A stretch of DNA of 64,000 nt, taken from the NCBI RefSeq assembly GCF_032854445.1, contig NC_088299.1, positions 10,969,608 to 11,033,607 on the forward strand. The letters are read 5' to 3'. The DNA is from Liolophura sinensis. Lineage: Eukaryota; Mollusca; Polyplacophora; Chitonida; Chitonidae. Of the stretch, positions 33,201-42,537 are shown one piece after another. Each line of letters opens with the position of its first letter. The first letter of the stretch is position 1. Made by a program: the position numbers and the translations under genes. The notes below the pieces were generated by a model. The model ran no database searches. It was not told the DNA's origin and saw only the letters and a list, made by a program, of their open reading frames with translations.

Positions 33201-34605
33201 GAGAGGTCTGACATTTACTCTTGAGAACAGACTGTTGAAGAGAGTCTTGACATTTACTCCTGATAACAGACTGTTAAGGAGAGTCGTGACATTTACTCTT
33301 GATAACAGACTGTTAAGGAGAGACCTGGCATTTACTCTTGAGAACAGACTGTTGAAGAGAGTCTTGACATTTACTCTTGATAACAGACTGTTAAGGAGAG
33401 TCCTGACATTTACTCTTGAGAACAGACTGTTAAGGAGAGACCTGACATTTACTCTTGATAACACACTGTTGAAGAGAGTCTTGACATTTACTGTTGATAA
33501 CACACTGTTAAGGAGAGTCCTGACATTTACTGTTGATAACAGACTGTTAAGGAGAGTCCTGACATTTACTGTTGATAACAGACTGTTAAGGAGAGTCCTG
33601 ACATTTACTCTTGATAACAGACTGTTGAAGAGAGTCTTGACATTTACTCTTGGCAACAGACTGTTAAGGTGAGTCCTGACATTTACTCTTGATATCACAC
33701 AGTTAAGGAGAGCCCTGACATTTACTCTTGATAATAGACTGTTAAGAAGAGTCCTGACATTTACTCTTGATAACAGACTGTTAAGGAGAGTCCTGACATT
33801 AACACATAATAACAGACTTATGAATGCGAGTCCTAACATTTACATATGATAAAAGTCGGTCCTGTCATTTACTCTTGATATCAGACAGTTAAGGAGAGTC
33901 CTGACATTTACTCTTGATATCAGACAGTTAAGGAAAGTCCTGACATTTACTCTTGATAACAGACAGTTAAGGAGAATCCTGACATTTACTCTTGATAACA
34001 TAGTGTTAAGGAGAGTCCTGACATTTACTCTTGATAACAGACTTTTAAGGAGAGTCCTGACATTTACTCTTGGTAACAGACTGTTAAGGTGAGTCCTGAC
34101 ATTTACTCTTGATATCAGACAGTTAAGGAGAGTCCTGACATTTACTCTTGATGACATACTGTTAAGGAGAGTCCTGACATTAACAAACTTATGAATGCGA
34201 GTCCTAACATTTATATATGATAAAAGTCGGTCCAGACATTTAATCATGATAACAAATAGATGTTTTCTACAGTTTTAGAAGTTGTCCCCCTTTGAACCAT
34301 CTATAATAATGATATTGAAATGACCTTATGGATGATTGCAAATTTCTGAAGATGCCATCAAGTGTTTTCTTTCAGTAACCGTATTAGGATACCTTTTTTG
34401 ATGGCATTGTCAGCATTTTCACCACTTGCTGCATAAGTGGATGATGGACGATTGTGTGTTATTGAGGGAGATTTGCTCTCCATTCCTCCGTTCCTATTTC
34501 TCTGTCCTAATAGTGATTATGTCATTCCGTTCTTCCATACAGATGCAGTTGTATGTAGAAGAGGCCAGTAACAAGGTAGAGGCCAGTAACAAGGACACGG
34601 GCTGA
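21202..34605 (+). CDS. MAD2L2: MAD2L2 / REV7 HORMA-domain protein (seven coding exons)
   Basis: Coding exons: 21202-21235, 22916-23034, 23686-23858, 25353-25447, 26532-26605, 32720-32812, 34543-34605; 651 nt, 216 residues plus stop (human REV7 has 211). All junctions are GT-AG and in phase. In the family, REV7 is a HORMA protein that closes a safety-belt around REV3 in DNA polymerase zeta (translesion synthesis) and around SHLD3 in shieldin (end protection), acting in the nucleus. Tyr61, Trp169 and Leu184 correspond to human Tyr63, Trp171 and Leu186 of the partner-binding surface, all offset by 2, so the model is collinear. Diagnostic stretches include KRKKYNVPVQ, RFVFDIA, FPWVEVDED, LVPLKATTSDLIK and MQLYVEE. 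Introns 4, 5 and 6 start with tandem arrays. The first exon (11 codons) is the least certain part. The gene looks intact. Confidence 0.93.
21411..21600. repeat. 63-bp tandem repeat, 3 copies
   Basis: The unit runs from GTTGATGCTT through GTTGGACGCTGACCCACTTC to TTATTATGAAGAGCAGATAC. It is 63 bp, so it stays open as a 21-residue repeat on the minus strand. The third copy is slightly shortened. Confidence 0.85.
22118..22232. repeat. G-rich tract with (GGGGCT)n
   Basis: GGTGGTGGAGGGGAGTGTGT leads into long G runs and then five GGGGCT hexamers. It abuts the 5' end of a family A SINE. Multiple G-runs of 3 or more on the plus strand could form quadruplexes. Confidence 0.8.
22229..22470 (+). repeat. 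SINE family A, full length
   Basis: CTCCATGGCTTAGGTGGTTA (box A region), CTGTGAGTTCATCTCATGCT (box B region), GGTTGTGGGTTTCCCCCAGG and AAATATTCTTGTAACACCAA, with a short AAGTAAAT tail. Confidence 0.8.
22916..23034 (+). CDS. MAD2L2: REV7 exon 2
   Basis: Acceptor TTATTTCAG, donor GCAG|GTAATG, 119 nt. It encodes the HORMA N-terminal helix (VAADIMCEFMEVAIHTVLYM) and ends KRKKYNVPVQ, close to human REV7 residues 15-53. Confidence 0.95.
23686..23858 (+). CDS. MAD2L2: REV7 exon 3
   Basis: Acceptor TTTTCTACAG, 173 nt. The donor chosen is ACACA|GTATGT at 23859. It gives phase 2 to match exon 4, and the nine residues between FDI and SD equal the human spacing. Two other GT sites (TTCAG|GT and GCTG|GT) give the wrong phase. 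The exon carries Tyr61 and ERFVFDI. Confidence 0.9.
23859..25352 (+). other. REV7 intron 3
   Basis: Holds an ancient direct duplication (about 24330-24710 and 24800-25190) and SINE A fragments (about 24720-24800 and 25205-25262). Its acceptor is TTTTTTTTTTAG at 25341-25352. Confidence 0.55.
25353..25447 (+). CDS. MAD2L2: REV7 exon 4
   Basis: 95 nt encoding SDKYLFRLESSLRGF then LLKLNVCDAM, matching human [20 protein letters not shown]. The assigned donor is CCAAG|GTAAGAG at 25448, the first of ten nearly identical donors. Only this one is in phase with exon 5 and gives a protein of family length. Confidence 0.92.
25432..25665 (+). repeat. 23-bp array of duplicated 5' splice sites, 10 copies
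   Basis: The unit is about TCCCAAGGTAAGAGTCCCCA plus three bases. The GT dinucleotides fall at 25448, 25471, 25494, 25517, 25540, 25563, 25584, 25607, 25630 and 25653, so spacing is 23 bp except one of 21. Nearly every copy keeps AAG|GTAAG. The array begins in the last codons of exon 4 (CCAGCGTCCCAAG) and runs into intron 4, so the exon-intron junction itself is the repeated unit. Confidence 0.95.
26532..26605 (+). CDS. MAD2L2: REV7 exon 5
   Basis: Acceptor TGTGGCTTCAG, donor CCCAG|GTATGT, 74 nt. It encodes EKTWTVHIHTKESAAAKLEQ-type sequence, aligned with human CTFTVLVHTREAATRNMEK in the HORMA core. Confidence 0.92.
26658..28510. repeat. 74-bp satellite derived from a SINE head, about 25 copies
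   Basis: The unit runs TTATGACTGAGTACCCTGTG, ATCTAGTGGTTAAAGGTGCT, GGCCTTTCAATTACTGG, AACATGTAAGGCACAGG. Copies are nearly identical, with a few recurring variants (GCTGGCC or GCCGGCC; CAATTAC or CAGTTTC). CTAGTGGTTAAAGG resembles a tRNA box A and aligns with CTAATGGATAGAGC in family D heads. The last copy continues directly into a family B SINE body (28510-28795). It begins 53 bp after the exon 5 donor. Confidence 0.92.
28510..28795 (+). repeat. SINE family B body and tail
   Basis: GGAAACTTTGTCAGTAACTT, GGGCTCTCCAATTTCCTCC and GAGTATGGCGGTAAACAACA, ending in ATAAATAAATGA. Its head is the last unit of the 74-bp array. Confidence 0.75.
28797..29375 (+). repeat. SINE family D interrupted by a family A SINE
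   Basis: Family D parts lie at 28797-28827 (TCTCGGTGGCTTAATGGTTA) and 29097-29375 (GAGTGTCTGCCTTGTAGTCT through CACAGTATTTGTACACACAC). The inserted family A element is at 28828-29096 on the minus strand, full length with a TTTATTTATTTATTTGACTG tail end and a box A at the right. The perfect 12-bp target duplication CTTAATGGTTAG sits at 28816-28827 and 29097-29108. Confidence 0.88.
29376..31625. other. REV7 intron 5, unique part
   Basis: AT-rich intron sequence without exons. A segment at about 30555-30720 resembles 63775-63900 (GCTCTTTCATCTGATTTTG-like core), so it is a dispersed, unclassified repeat. Confidence 0.45.
31628..31888 (-). repeat. SINE family A, full length, minus strand
   Basis: From the TTCATTTATTTGATTGGTAT tail, through TGGTGGGAGGTAACTGCAC, to GCTAACCAATTGAGCCACGG (box A complement). 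Confidence 0.85.
32720..32812 (+). CDS. MAD2L2: REV7 exon 6
   Basis: Acceptor CTCTGTGTAG, donor TAAAA|GTGAGT, 93 nt, phase 0 at both ends. It encodes NFPWVEVDEDQLTLQKPNL then VPLKATTSDLIK, the safety-belt segment with Trp169 and Leu184. Confidence 0.95.
32813..34255. repeat. 39-bp minisatellite starting at the exon 6 donor, about 36 copies
   Basis: The unit is GTCCTGACATTTACTCTTGA then TAACAGACTGTTAAGGAGA, 39 bp with some 36-40 bp copies. The first two copies contain GATAAAAGTGAGTC, so the exon 6 donor (32813) is duplicated at 32853. Further GTGAGTCC copies occur near 33669 and 34089, and TAAAAGTCGGTCC near 33852 and 34223. Since 39 is a multiple of 3, a 339-codon frame (13-residue repeat, NVRTLLNSLLSRV) is open on the minus strand at 32820-33839, and a 145-codon frame on the plus strand. 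Both are repeat artefacts. Confidence 0.93.
34543..34605 (+). CDS. MAD2L2: REV7 exon 7 (terminal)
   Basis: Acceptor CTTCCATACAG, then MQLYVEEASNKVEASNKDTG and TGA. The first seven residues equal the human C-terminal MQLYVEE. The next part contains an 18-bp tandem duplication giving EASNKVEASNK, which accounts for most of the extra length over human REV7. Confidence 0.95.
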   Translation: MQLYVEEASNKVEASNKDTG

Positions 34606-34676
34606 CAGCAGTGCAGTCTTCAGACTCATCTTATCTATATATGTCATAATGTGTGTACAAATCAAATGCAGTTGGA

Positions 34677-34682
34677 AATAAA
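34677..34682 (+). terminator. REV7 polyadenylation signal
   Basis: AATAAA 72 bases after the stop codon, followed by a T-rich stretch (TGTCTTTATTTTCATG). Cleavage is expected near 34700. Confidence 0.75.
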
Positions 34683-34869
34683 CGCTAATGTCTTTATTTT
34701 CATGTCTAGTAATTTTTTTTCCATTCATTTCGAGGTGTTTAATTTTTAAGAAGCTTGGGTGTGGATTTCACTGTACGAAGACATACTGTGTAGTGTTGTC
34801 TTGAAAACAAAAATTCAAAATATAAATTTTGTATATATATATCTTCATTGTTGGCACATGTCCGAGAGA

Positions 34870-35345
34870 CTGTGTTTGTGGCCTAATGGATAGAGCGTCT
34901 GCCTTGAAGTCGGGAGACCCGGGATAAAGCCTGGGTAGGGTCATACCAAAGACTTTAAAAATATCTTCATTGTTGGTACATGTCCGAGGGATTGTGCTGG
35001 TGGCCTAATGGATAGAGCGTCTGCCTCGATGTCGGGAAACCGGGGATGAAGCCTGGGTAGGGCCATACCAAAGACTTTTAAAATGGTGCTTGGTGCTGCC
35101 TCGCTTGGCGCTCAGCACTGAGAAGTTAGAGCAAAGAAACGAGATTTGTTGGCCTGATGTCAGTATAATGTGACTGAGTGGGGCGTCATGTCTGGTGTCT
35201 TCGGCATGATGCGTCAGTGGCATCAGAACTTTGACGGCATGGACACAGCCTGCCACAAGAAAACACAGGATGTGTACACACACCTAATGACTACTCGTCA
35301 TATGACTGAAAAATTGTTCAGTATGACGTTAAATCCCAAACATAC
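34870..35345 (+). repeat. SINE family D with duplicated tRNA-like head
   Basis: Two head copies, GTGGCCTAATGGATAGAGCG at 34879-34898 and again at about 35000-35019, about 121 bp apart and each with the TATCTTCATTGTTGG flank. One body (CTCGCTTGGCGCTCAGCACT) follows, then the tail ATATGACTGAAAAATTGTTC. Confidence 0.8.
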
Positions 35346-35399
35346 AAGCACATATGTCTGAGTTTATCCCAGAGTGACACCGTAAAATCATTTAAAGAT

Positions 35400-35970
35400 G
35401 ATATAAAATATAAAAAAAACATAGTTCTTTATTTGATTGGTGTATACCACTATTCTAACAAGAGTTCAGATGGGCCCAATTTATATAAGCCAGAACAATT
35501 ATACATTGTATTTATATTTACACAACTGATACAGGGTAGGCTTTGGCAATCTAGTTACCATGCTATCTATGGAAAGGCCTGACCAATCATCACCTCTGTA
35601 CCTATGCATTTAACTAAAACGATGACGGCATATGCAAAACGACTGTCAATCGGAAGTCACGCCAGTATTCATGTGCTAAACTGGTAGCCTGGTTACCATG
35701 GCAAATGCGGACATAGAAAAATGTGACGCACGAGGCATCTTTACTATTGTATCTATGTATCCACCAAAAATCAAAGCTGCACATGTACAACAATTAGTGG
35801 TGCACCCTGGAGTCATACCTATATATTTATATCTTGCATGTTAGGCAAATGGCAATCTGGTTAACATGAAAAACCTGGAAATGGACACATTTGGCCTATC
35901 CACGGAAAGTTAAAGCTCTACATACAAAAAACAAATTGAATGTAGCCCGGACACCAAGTCCTATCTGTAG
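35400..35970. other. gene-free stretch
   Basis: AT-rich sequence between two SINEs. Only a short family A tail fragment (near 35430) was recognised. Confidence 0.45.
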
Positions 35971-36205
35971 TAGTTAGCATGGTGTCAGTATAATTTGACT
36001 GGGGTGGGGGTGGGGGGTGGGGGTGGGGGGTTGTCATGTCGTCTCCTCGGCATGATATCTCAGTGACGACACCGCTTTGGCGGCATGGACTTGCCCTACC
36101 AGAACAAGACACAGTATATGTACACACCCCAAATGACTCCTCGTCGTCATATGACTGAAAAATTGTTAAGTAGGGTGTTGAACGCCAAACATATAAACAT
36201 CCATA
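35970..36205 (+). repeat. SINE family D, head-less
   Basis: GTGTCAGTATAATTTGACTG, then an internal (GGGGGT)n expansion, TCCTCGGCATGATATCTCAG, CACAGTATATGTACACACC and the tail CATATGACTGAAAAATTGTT. Confidence 0.8.
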
Positions 36206-37890
36206 CACACGAAGAGCTGACTAGGTTATTTTAAGTTGCTGGAGTAACTTTAGTACAGATCTCTATGTGATAAAGTATACTTGATAAAACAATATCTTTT
36301 CACACTAGCGTGGTTATATGTACCCTTGTACGTGTATACATAAACTAATGCAGAGTATGTCCTAAAATATTTTCATAAAAATCCTGTAGTCTAGAGTGCA
36401 GGTACATACTGTATTTCGTCTTAAATCACATTTTCATCTACCTTATGAGTTCTTTTCGTGAAGGCTGATAAATTTCTTTTCAGAAAAACTGTTGGGAAAA
36501 GAACTGGCATCAAAAATATCATTTTATCATTTTAATGTGTTCCTAAAGTCCATTATTCCATGCCAAGCATGAGGTGACATACCGTAATTCTATACCGTTA
36601 TTTCTACATTCAGTTATACTTCAAGCTATATAACTATATCAACACTAGACATAAGGCATTACCTAGTCCGGTTGAATTAAAAAAACGCATGATGTGGCGT
36701 ATTGCTGCGTCTGACATAGGGCGTTGCATTAAGTAGTGCGTTTTAAATTTTCTTCTCGTACAGATCTAGTTAGCGAAAGAAGTTAAGGTCAAGAAAAACA
36801 TCAGTTCCCCTGTAAGGACCGGAAAAAATGCCCCACGCTCCCATTATGCCTACTTCAAATAATTTAATTGGTATATATGCTGATAAAGTAGTTTCGCGCG
36901 AAGGGATCACTGATGTCTGGAGTCTAGGCTAAAGTCTAGACAGCCATACGTGCGTCGCGCGAGCGACATGCTCCATATGGGGTATGACATTAGACATTAT
37001 CTTTGTGAGTAAAACATGAGGTCATTCGCCTCAACCTGCCCCCGTCCCATATAGGCCTCAACTTTTACATTAGTTCTCACCACACATACATGCACACAAC
37101 GCTGCCCCCGCATGGTCTGGTGATCACCAAAGACTTTTTTTAACGTTACCTTGTTTCAACTTTACCTTACGGCCATACACGACTCATGATCGGTCTTCAC
37201 CGACATACGTCCCTAAGATATAGACCGCCTAGATACTTAATAGATGACGATAAAATAAAGTTATATGTCTTAATTTACTCTGTCAAACATTTTATAGACA
37301 AAAGTACAAAAGTGGCTTAAATAATGAGACACAAATCAAGAGAAGAATGAAGAGATGCTGTAGGCCAACTGGTATATTCACCGCTTTAATTTTGCCATTT
37401 ACGTTATGTGATGTCAAACAAAAACACGAAGTTGACCTCAGCTAAGAGACCACTAAAACTATATATGACACTACCGGATACAAGTTGCTTAGACCCTTTT
37501 TACTGAGTTAAATATTTAAAAATATTTGGATTTTTAAAGGGGGAAATTTGGGGGAACTTTTTCTGTCAACGACATCACCATAATACTTAGTCAATGTGGT
37601 CGTAAAACCAAGGCTAGGCGCACCACGTCTATGGGAATACCGGCTCCAGTGCTGGAATTACGGTCTTTTGGCCATAAACCGTTTTGCTTAAACGGTTTGA
37701 TCGCAAGAATTGCTGCTGATTTTGAGAAACCACCGCCAACGCTCAACCTAACGAACTGAGGTAGAACGCCGGCCGCTTGGCGAAAATACATGTATTTCCA
37801 TGATTAGGGCTACAACCGCTTTGAGAAAACAATTCCTGGGCCAGGACTATCACCGTCTTGGGAGACCGGTTTGTGCCTAAGCCTACTTGT
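36206..37890. other. gene-free stretch
   Basis: No exon, repeat unit or motif that I can support. The short minus-strand frame at 37591-37791 shows no domain and no splice borders. Confidence 0.45.
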
Positions 37891-37894
37891 TAGA

Positions 37895-38325
37895 CCACCT
37901 GAAACCCGTTCCTGGGTTAGGGTTTCATGTATGACCATCTTGGAGAAACCTGTTGCTGGGTTAGTTTTTTTATGTATGACCGACCGTCTTGGGAAACCTG
38001 TTGCTGGGTTAGGATTTCGTGTATGACCAACTTGAGGAAACCTGTTGCTGGATTAAAATTTCATGTATGACCATCTTTGGGAACCTGTTGCTGGGTTAAG
38101 GCTTCGAATATGATCATCTTGAGGAAACATGTTGCCGGGTTAAGGTTTCGTGTAAGACCATCCTAAGGAAACCTGTTGCTGGGTTAAGGTTTCATGTATG
38201 ACCATCCTAGGGAAACCTATTGCTGGGTTAAGGCTTCATGTATGACGATCTTAGGAAACCTGTTGCTGGGTTAAGGCTTCATATATGACGATCTTGGGAA
38301 ACCGGTTGCTGGGTTAAGGTTTCAT
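37895..38325. repeat. 43-bp minisatellite, about 10 copies
   Basis: The unit is CTTGGGAAACCTGTTGCTGG then GTTAAGGTTTCATGTATGAC and CAT. The first copies are diverged and the later ones more alike. Confidence 0.88.
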
Positions 38326-38771
38326 TTTAACAAGATCTATAGAGCGTGTGATGGCTCTTCAGGCGTAAGTGAAAATAAACATTAAAAACGAAGTAATCAT
38401 CAGTAAAAAGACAGGATCAAATGATGTCAAATGTTTTGATTGCAAAGTGAGCTTATGGACAACAGTGATAAAGTGAGCAGTCAGTGATGCCATACCGACC
38501 TTTCTCTATCCCGATGCCCTAAGACAGGAAGTAAATGTTATTGTCAGTAACTTGTAATAGCTTTTGAAGTTTCTTCTTTTAGGTCATTTAATTTTTGGAC
38601 ATATTGAATATAATAGCAATATAATTTGAAGGAGACATTAAAATCCGTTAAAACTTTAGAAGTTCGCCATTGGTAGAACATATGACGTCATCAAAAGTTT
38701 TTAAATGTCTATATATTCCAGTGTATTTGGGGTGGGTGATTCCGAATCGGCTTGTGTCTTTGGTCTTCTTT

Positions 38772-39068
38772 TGTAACGTTTTGATTTTATTTATTTATTT
38801 GATTGGCGTTTTACGCTGTGCTCAAGAATATTTTAATCATACCACGGCGACCAGCATTTTAGTGGAAGAAAAAAAGACACCGTCCAGCGGAAATCCACGA
38901 CCATCCTCAGGCTTCTGAAAGACCTTCCCACGTACGACGTGAGAGGAAGCTAGCATGAGCTAGATTTGAACTCTCAGCAACCCGTAATGGAGAGAGGTCC
39001 CAAGGTCATTTCGACGCGCTGCATTACACGCTAAACACCTCGGCCATGAAGACCCCTGTAACGTTTTG
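38772..39068 (-). repeat. SINE family A, minus strand, with target duplication
   Basis: From a TTTATTTATTTGATTGGCG tail to the CACCTCGGCCATGAAG head. The flanking 13-mer TGTAACGTTTTGA occurs on both sides (near 38773 and 39057), a clean target-site duplication. Confidence 0.88.
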
Positions 39069-39257
39069 AGATATAGTAATAAAACTGATTTTATGGTGTC
39101 TATAAATCGTAATTTGCCCGAAATTGTAGCCCAAGGTATGCTCTTTTCGTGGAAGTTGGACCATTTCCAGCAACGATTGTTAGATCTCTCGCTACAAGTG
39201 TTTTGAATGACATCCCCCTATTTTCAGAAATAAAAAACCGACCTCCTTACTTCAGTT

Positions 39258-39562
39258 TACTTCAGTTAGGGTTTGATTCTAACTAAATGCTTAGATAGTA
39301 ACAACTTACAAGCCTGTTGCATCAAAAATGGGTAAAAAATCAACAACAGTGCACTGATGTAAATGAAGACATCGCTGATCTACAATTACTATATACATGT
39401 TTATACGTCAGCTAGGGTTTGGGTCTAACTGTTCATTTAAATGCTTAAATAGTGGCAACTTACAAGCCTGTTGCATCGAAAATAGGTAAAATATCAACAA
39501 CAGTGCAGTGATGTAAATGCAATTTAGTAGACATCGCTGATCTACAATAACTATGTACAAGT
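39258..39562. repeat. 150-bp direct duplication of a dispersed repeat
   Basis: Two copies, about 39258-39405 and 39408-39562, share CTTACAAGCCTGTTGCATC, ATCAACAACAGTGCA and GACATCGCTGATCTACAAT. Related sequence (CTGTTCATGTAAATG core) appears in both palindrome arms near 47690, 49420, 56450 and 58840. Confidence 0.75.
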
Positions 39563-41030
39563 TTATACAAATCAAAAAAGCTTGAGCTGGAAAGTTCCTA
39601 CCAGCAAGAACGTGTGGAAAACCTCGCTTTGATGGCCCGTCACACAGCAGAAGACTGTATACATAGTTATCTTAGTTTGACCTAAAACTTACGGATAGTA
39701 ATCGAAAATAGTCCAGTTAAGATACCGCATATTAACCGGTTCGGCGTGGCAGCTGCTTGCCAAATCCTCGCTTAACCAGCGTTGATCCTTTGTTAAATAT
39801 CTACAGAAAAAAAGGAAAAAATTACGACCTTATTTTTCACACTGCATAAGACAGTAATTTCAAAGCTTAATGCAACATTTCGTAATGGCTGGCTGATAGA
39901 GTATGCCATTAAGAAAAGCTACTCGGTTGACAGATCATTAAATGATAAATGAAAAAAGACGTCGCCAAAGTATTAGAATACATAAAATCTGTATAAACAT
40001 CAGACAAATTTCATTAAAAAGTTTCTGGTAAGTGTATTTCCAACAGACTGAAGATTAAATTTTAACTTATGTTGACGATAACACTAATCAAGCGTTAAGG
40101 GGTTAACGCTGTTAGTCTCGACCTACAGGAAAACTCTACCTTCAGTTAATGCTGGATATTCTCCACCAAAAAGCGATATTCAGCTTCCCTCAAAATCTCG
40201 CCAGTGCCAAAGGATTTGGCCAGGAAGGGTAACAACTTTTGGCAAGGCTTGTCCCCATTCTTTTTATTCGAATGGACAACGGTTGCATTTTTTGATCATT
40301 ATTTATTTTGACACTTTGTAGACAGACTTGACAGGAAGAGGTATGATATATTTTTTATATCAGACCATGACTGATGAGTACAATATTGTCAAACTTAATA
40401 CAATCCAGAGTTAAGTGACAGGCTTTCCAGCATTCGCACAACATCTCGGGGCTCGCGAGATTTCCTGGAGAACTGAATACCGTTTACTGGCTATCGAGCT
40501 GTATATGCGTGAAAAGAGAACTGTGGAGGGGAAACTTTGTGTCATCCTGTACACATTCACATTACATTTGTTGAATGTCTGAATTTTTTTCTCATTTATC
40601 TTCTGGTGGGGACAACGGGACAATAATACACCGTGAACCGCACTTTACGGTACATAACCAAAATTTAGGTTAATTGAATAGAGCCATTAGAGAAAGGCGA
40701 TAAATGTTCACACGTACAAATTGCCCGTAGGTTACACGGCTTTATCATACGGAAGGGACACTAGAAACAATGCCGCCATCATCTAGGCCTTGCAGTCAGT
40801 GACAGAGCCAAGGACCAATGAGATTTTAGATTTTGCATGATTTCGTCCTATTTTCGTACTTTATATACGTTCTCAGTTATTTGTTGGTTTGTGTTTTACC
40901 TCGTTTGGGGAATTGGCCTTATACGTGTCTGTATTTCAATTTCGCTTAGCACTGTGACGAAGTTTTAAATTGTTGCTCGAGTCAGATATGGGTTAGTGGA
41001 ATTGGTCTCAGACGTATTGTGTAAACCCAT
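39563..41030. other. gene-free stretch downstream of the left MFS gene
   Basis: AT-rich DNA. Positions 40845-40985 (TTTCGTACTTTATATACG, TGTTGGTTTGTGTTTTACCT) resemble 44170-44310 and 60960-61130, a dispersed unclassified repeat. Confidence 0.4.
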
Positions 41031-41041
41031 GCTTATACTAT

Positions 41042-41396
41042 TTAACTTTTTCACAGGAAAAAGGGAAGTAATTTCTGTGACAAATTTATAAATTATTATA
41101 TTGAATATAATGAATTTAAATCAATTTTAACACATAACTGACTAAACAAGGGACTTGAGGTTCGTTTCACGAACTTCATACATTATTGCAGTCGTTATAT
41201 AGGAGCGTACAACGTATAAACACAAGTTTGAATGATTCAACTTTTTCACAAGACAATTTTTTTCTGTAAAAAAATTATGAATAATTGTATCGAATATGCT
41301 GAATTTAAATAAATTTTAATTCATAAATGACTAAAAAGAGAGTTGAGGTTCGTTTCACGACTTGCATACGCTATTGAAGGAATATAACTGTCATAT
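41042..41396. repeat. about 190-bp direct duplication
   Basis: Copies at about 41042-41210 and 41238-41396 share AACTTTTTCACA, GAATTTAAATNAATTTTAA and TTGAGGTTCGTTTCACGA. They are diverged by point changes and small indels. Confidence 0.75.
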
Positions 41397-41474
41397 CGGT
41401 CAGTGTTTTACGCCGCCGTAATGGTTAAATACGGTACACTACATACTGCTTGTGAAACCTAACTACATCAACAT

Positions 41475-42537
41475 TTACACAGTTGCCGACTGCAGCCGGC
41501 TATCTACTTTCCTAAAATACAGCAACGCTGCCAAAAATGAGCTAAATATTGCCAAAACCAAGGTCAAGTTGTAGGACAAAAAGAAACATTGATTTCCATA
41601 GCAATACATTTCTCCATCTTTTGAGGTGTGTTTGTCGTAATAGTGACTGAATACCATATTTATGAACAGCATAAATATAGGGATTGCACTGTTTAAGATA
41701 CCAACGTTACGTCCAAAGTTGGCCAGTCCGAAGATGTTGATGATAAGTATGGGTGGGAAGACGTATACAGTACCAACAGCACATCCCCAGGACGATGTAG
41801 GCCACGCAAATACACCAGAGGTGGTTCGAGAAAAACATCGTCAGGAGAACGAATATTATTGTGAGAAGTTCCACATAGGAATGGAAGAATGAACACGAAT
41901 GACTGTCTATTTTGCAGGATAAATAAAAAGATCGTCAATACAATCCTGGTGCTTATCACCACCAAACGGTAGATCGTTATCACCATGACGGAGTCTGTAC
42001 GGTGACGGTATGCTGTTAGCAAGAATACCACGTTGTAGTCGTAAAACACAGCTATGGCCGTCAGGACGGATGCCGTCCAGAAAATCAAGTTATAATCCAC
42101 TGAAACAATCAACTCAAAAAGCGTGGTCGAATTTTTCATCATCAAAGACTTATCTGCTTCTTCGTTGAATTCCTTTGTGCTTTCGTTGCCGCTCGATGGC
42201 GTTGTTTGCAATAATCGCCCTTCTTCGCCATCGTTCTTCCCCGAAAAACAAAATTTTTTGCCACAGCGGATTTGCTCCAAAGTGAAAGAATTCGTCATAA
42301 AGGCACATCCGGTGAGGGCTCCTAGAAAACTGATGCCAGTCAGACAGGAGAAGAATTTTATGCAGGAAGCAAGAGTGTCTGCTTGTCCCAGTAATCCTTC
42401 GAAAACCAGCGGGAAAATCATGGGCATTGTACCAACAACGAGTGACATGGCAGCTAGTGCCAGAGACCGCATTCTATTGGGTACGTTGAGAACACATGTC
42501 GCCAGAGCTGACAAAAAGAAATAGGTACGACCATGAC
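41475..42537 (-). pseudogene. left MFS exon 3 with two +1 frameshifts
   Basis: Acceptor TTCGTTTCACAG, exon start at 42537, joining exon 2 to read LLFAGHGRTYFFLSALAT. Frame 1 runs to about FILQNRQS. The homologous reading resumes one base later as LLTIIFVLLTMFFSNHLWCI. After GMC it resumes one further base later as VGTVYVFPPILI and continues to the TAA at 41477-41475. Three frames together give one collinear transporter half, so the exon is recent if it is dead. Confidence 0.75.

Noticed and set aside
32820-34247. Leu-rich repeat protein of 339 plus 135 codons on the minus strand
   Set aside because: It is explained by a 39-bp unit that keeps every frame open. It lies within REV7 intron 6 and its start and stop are arbitrary.
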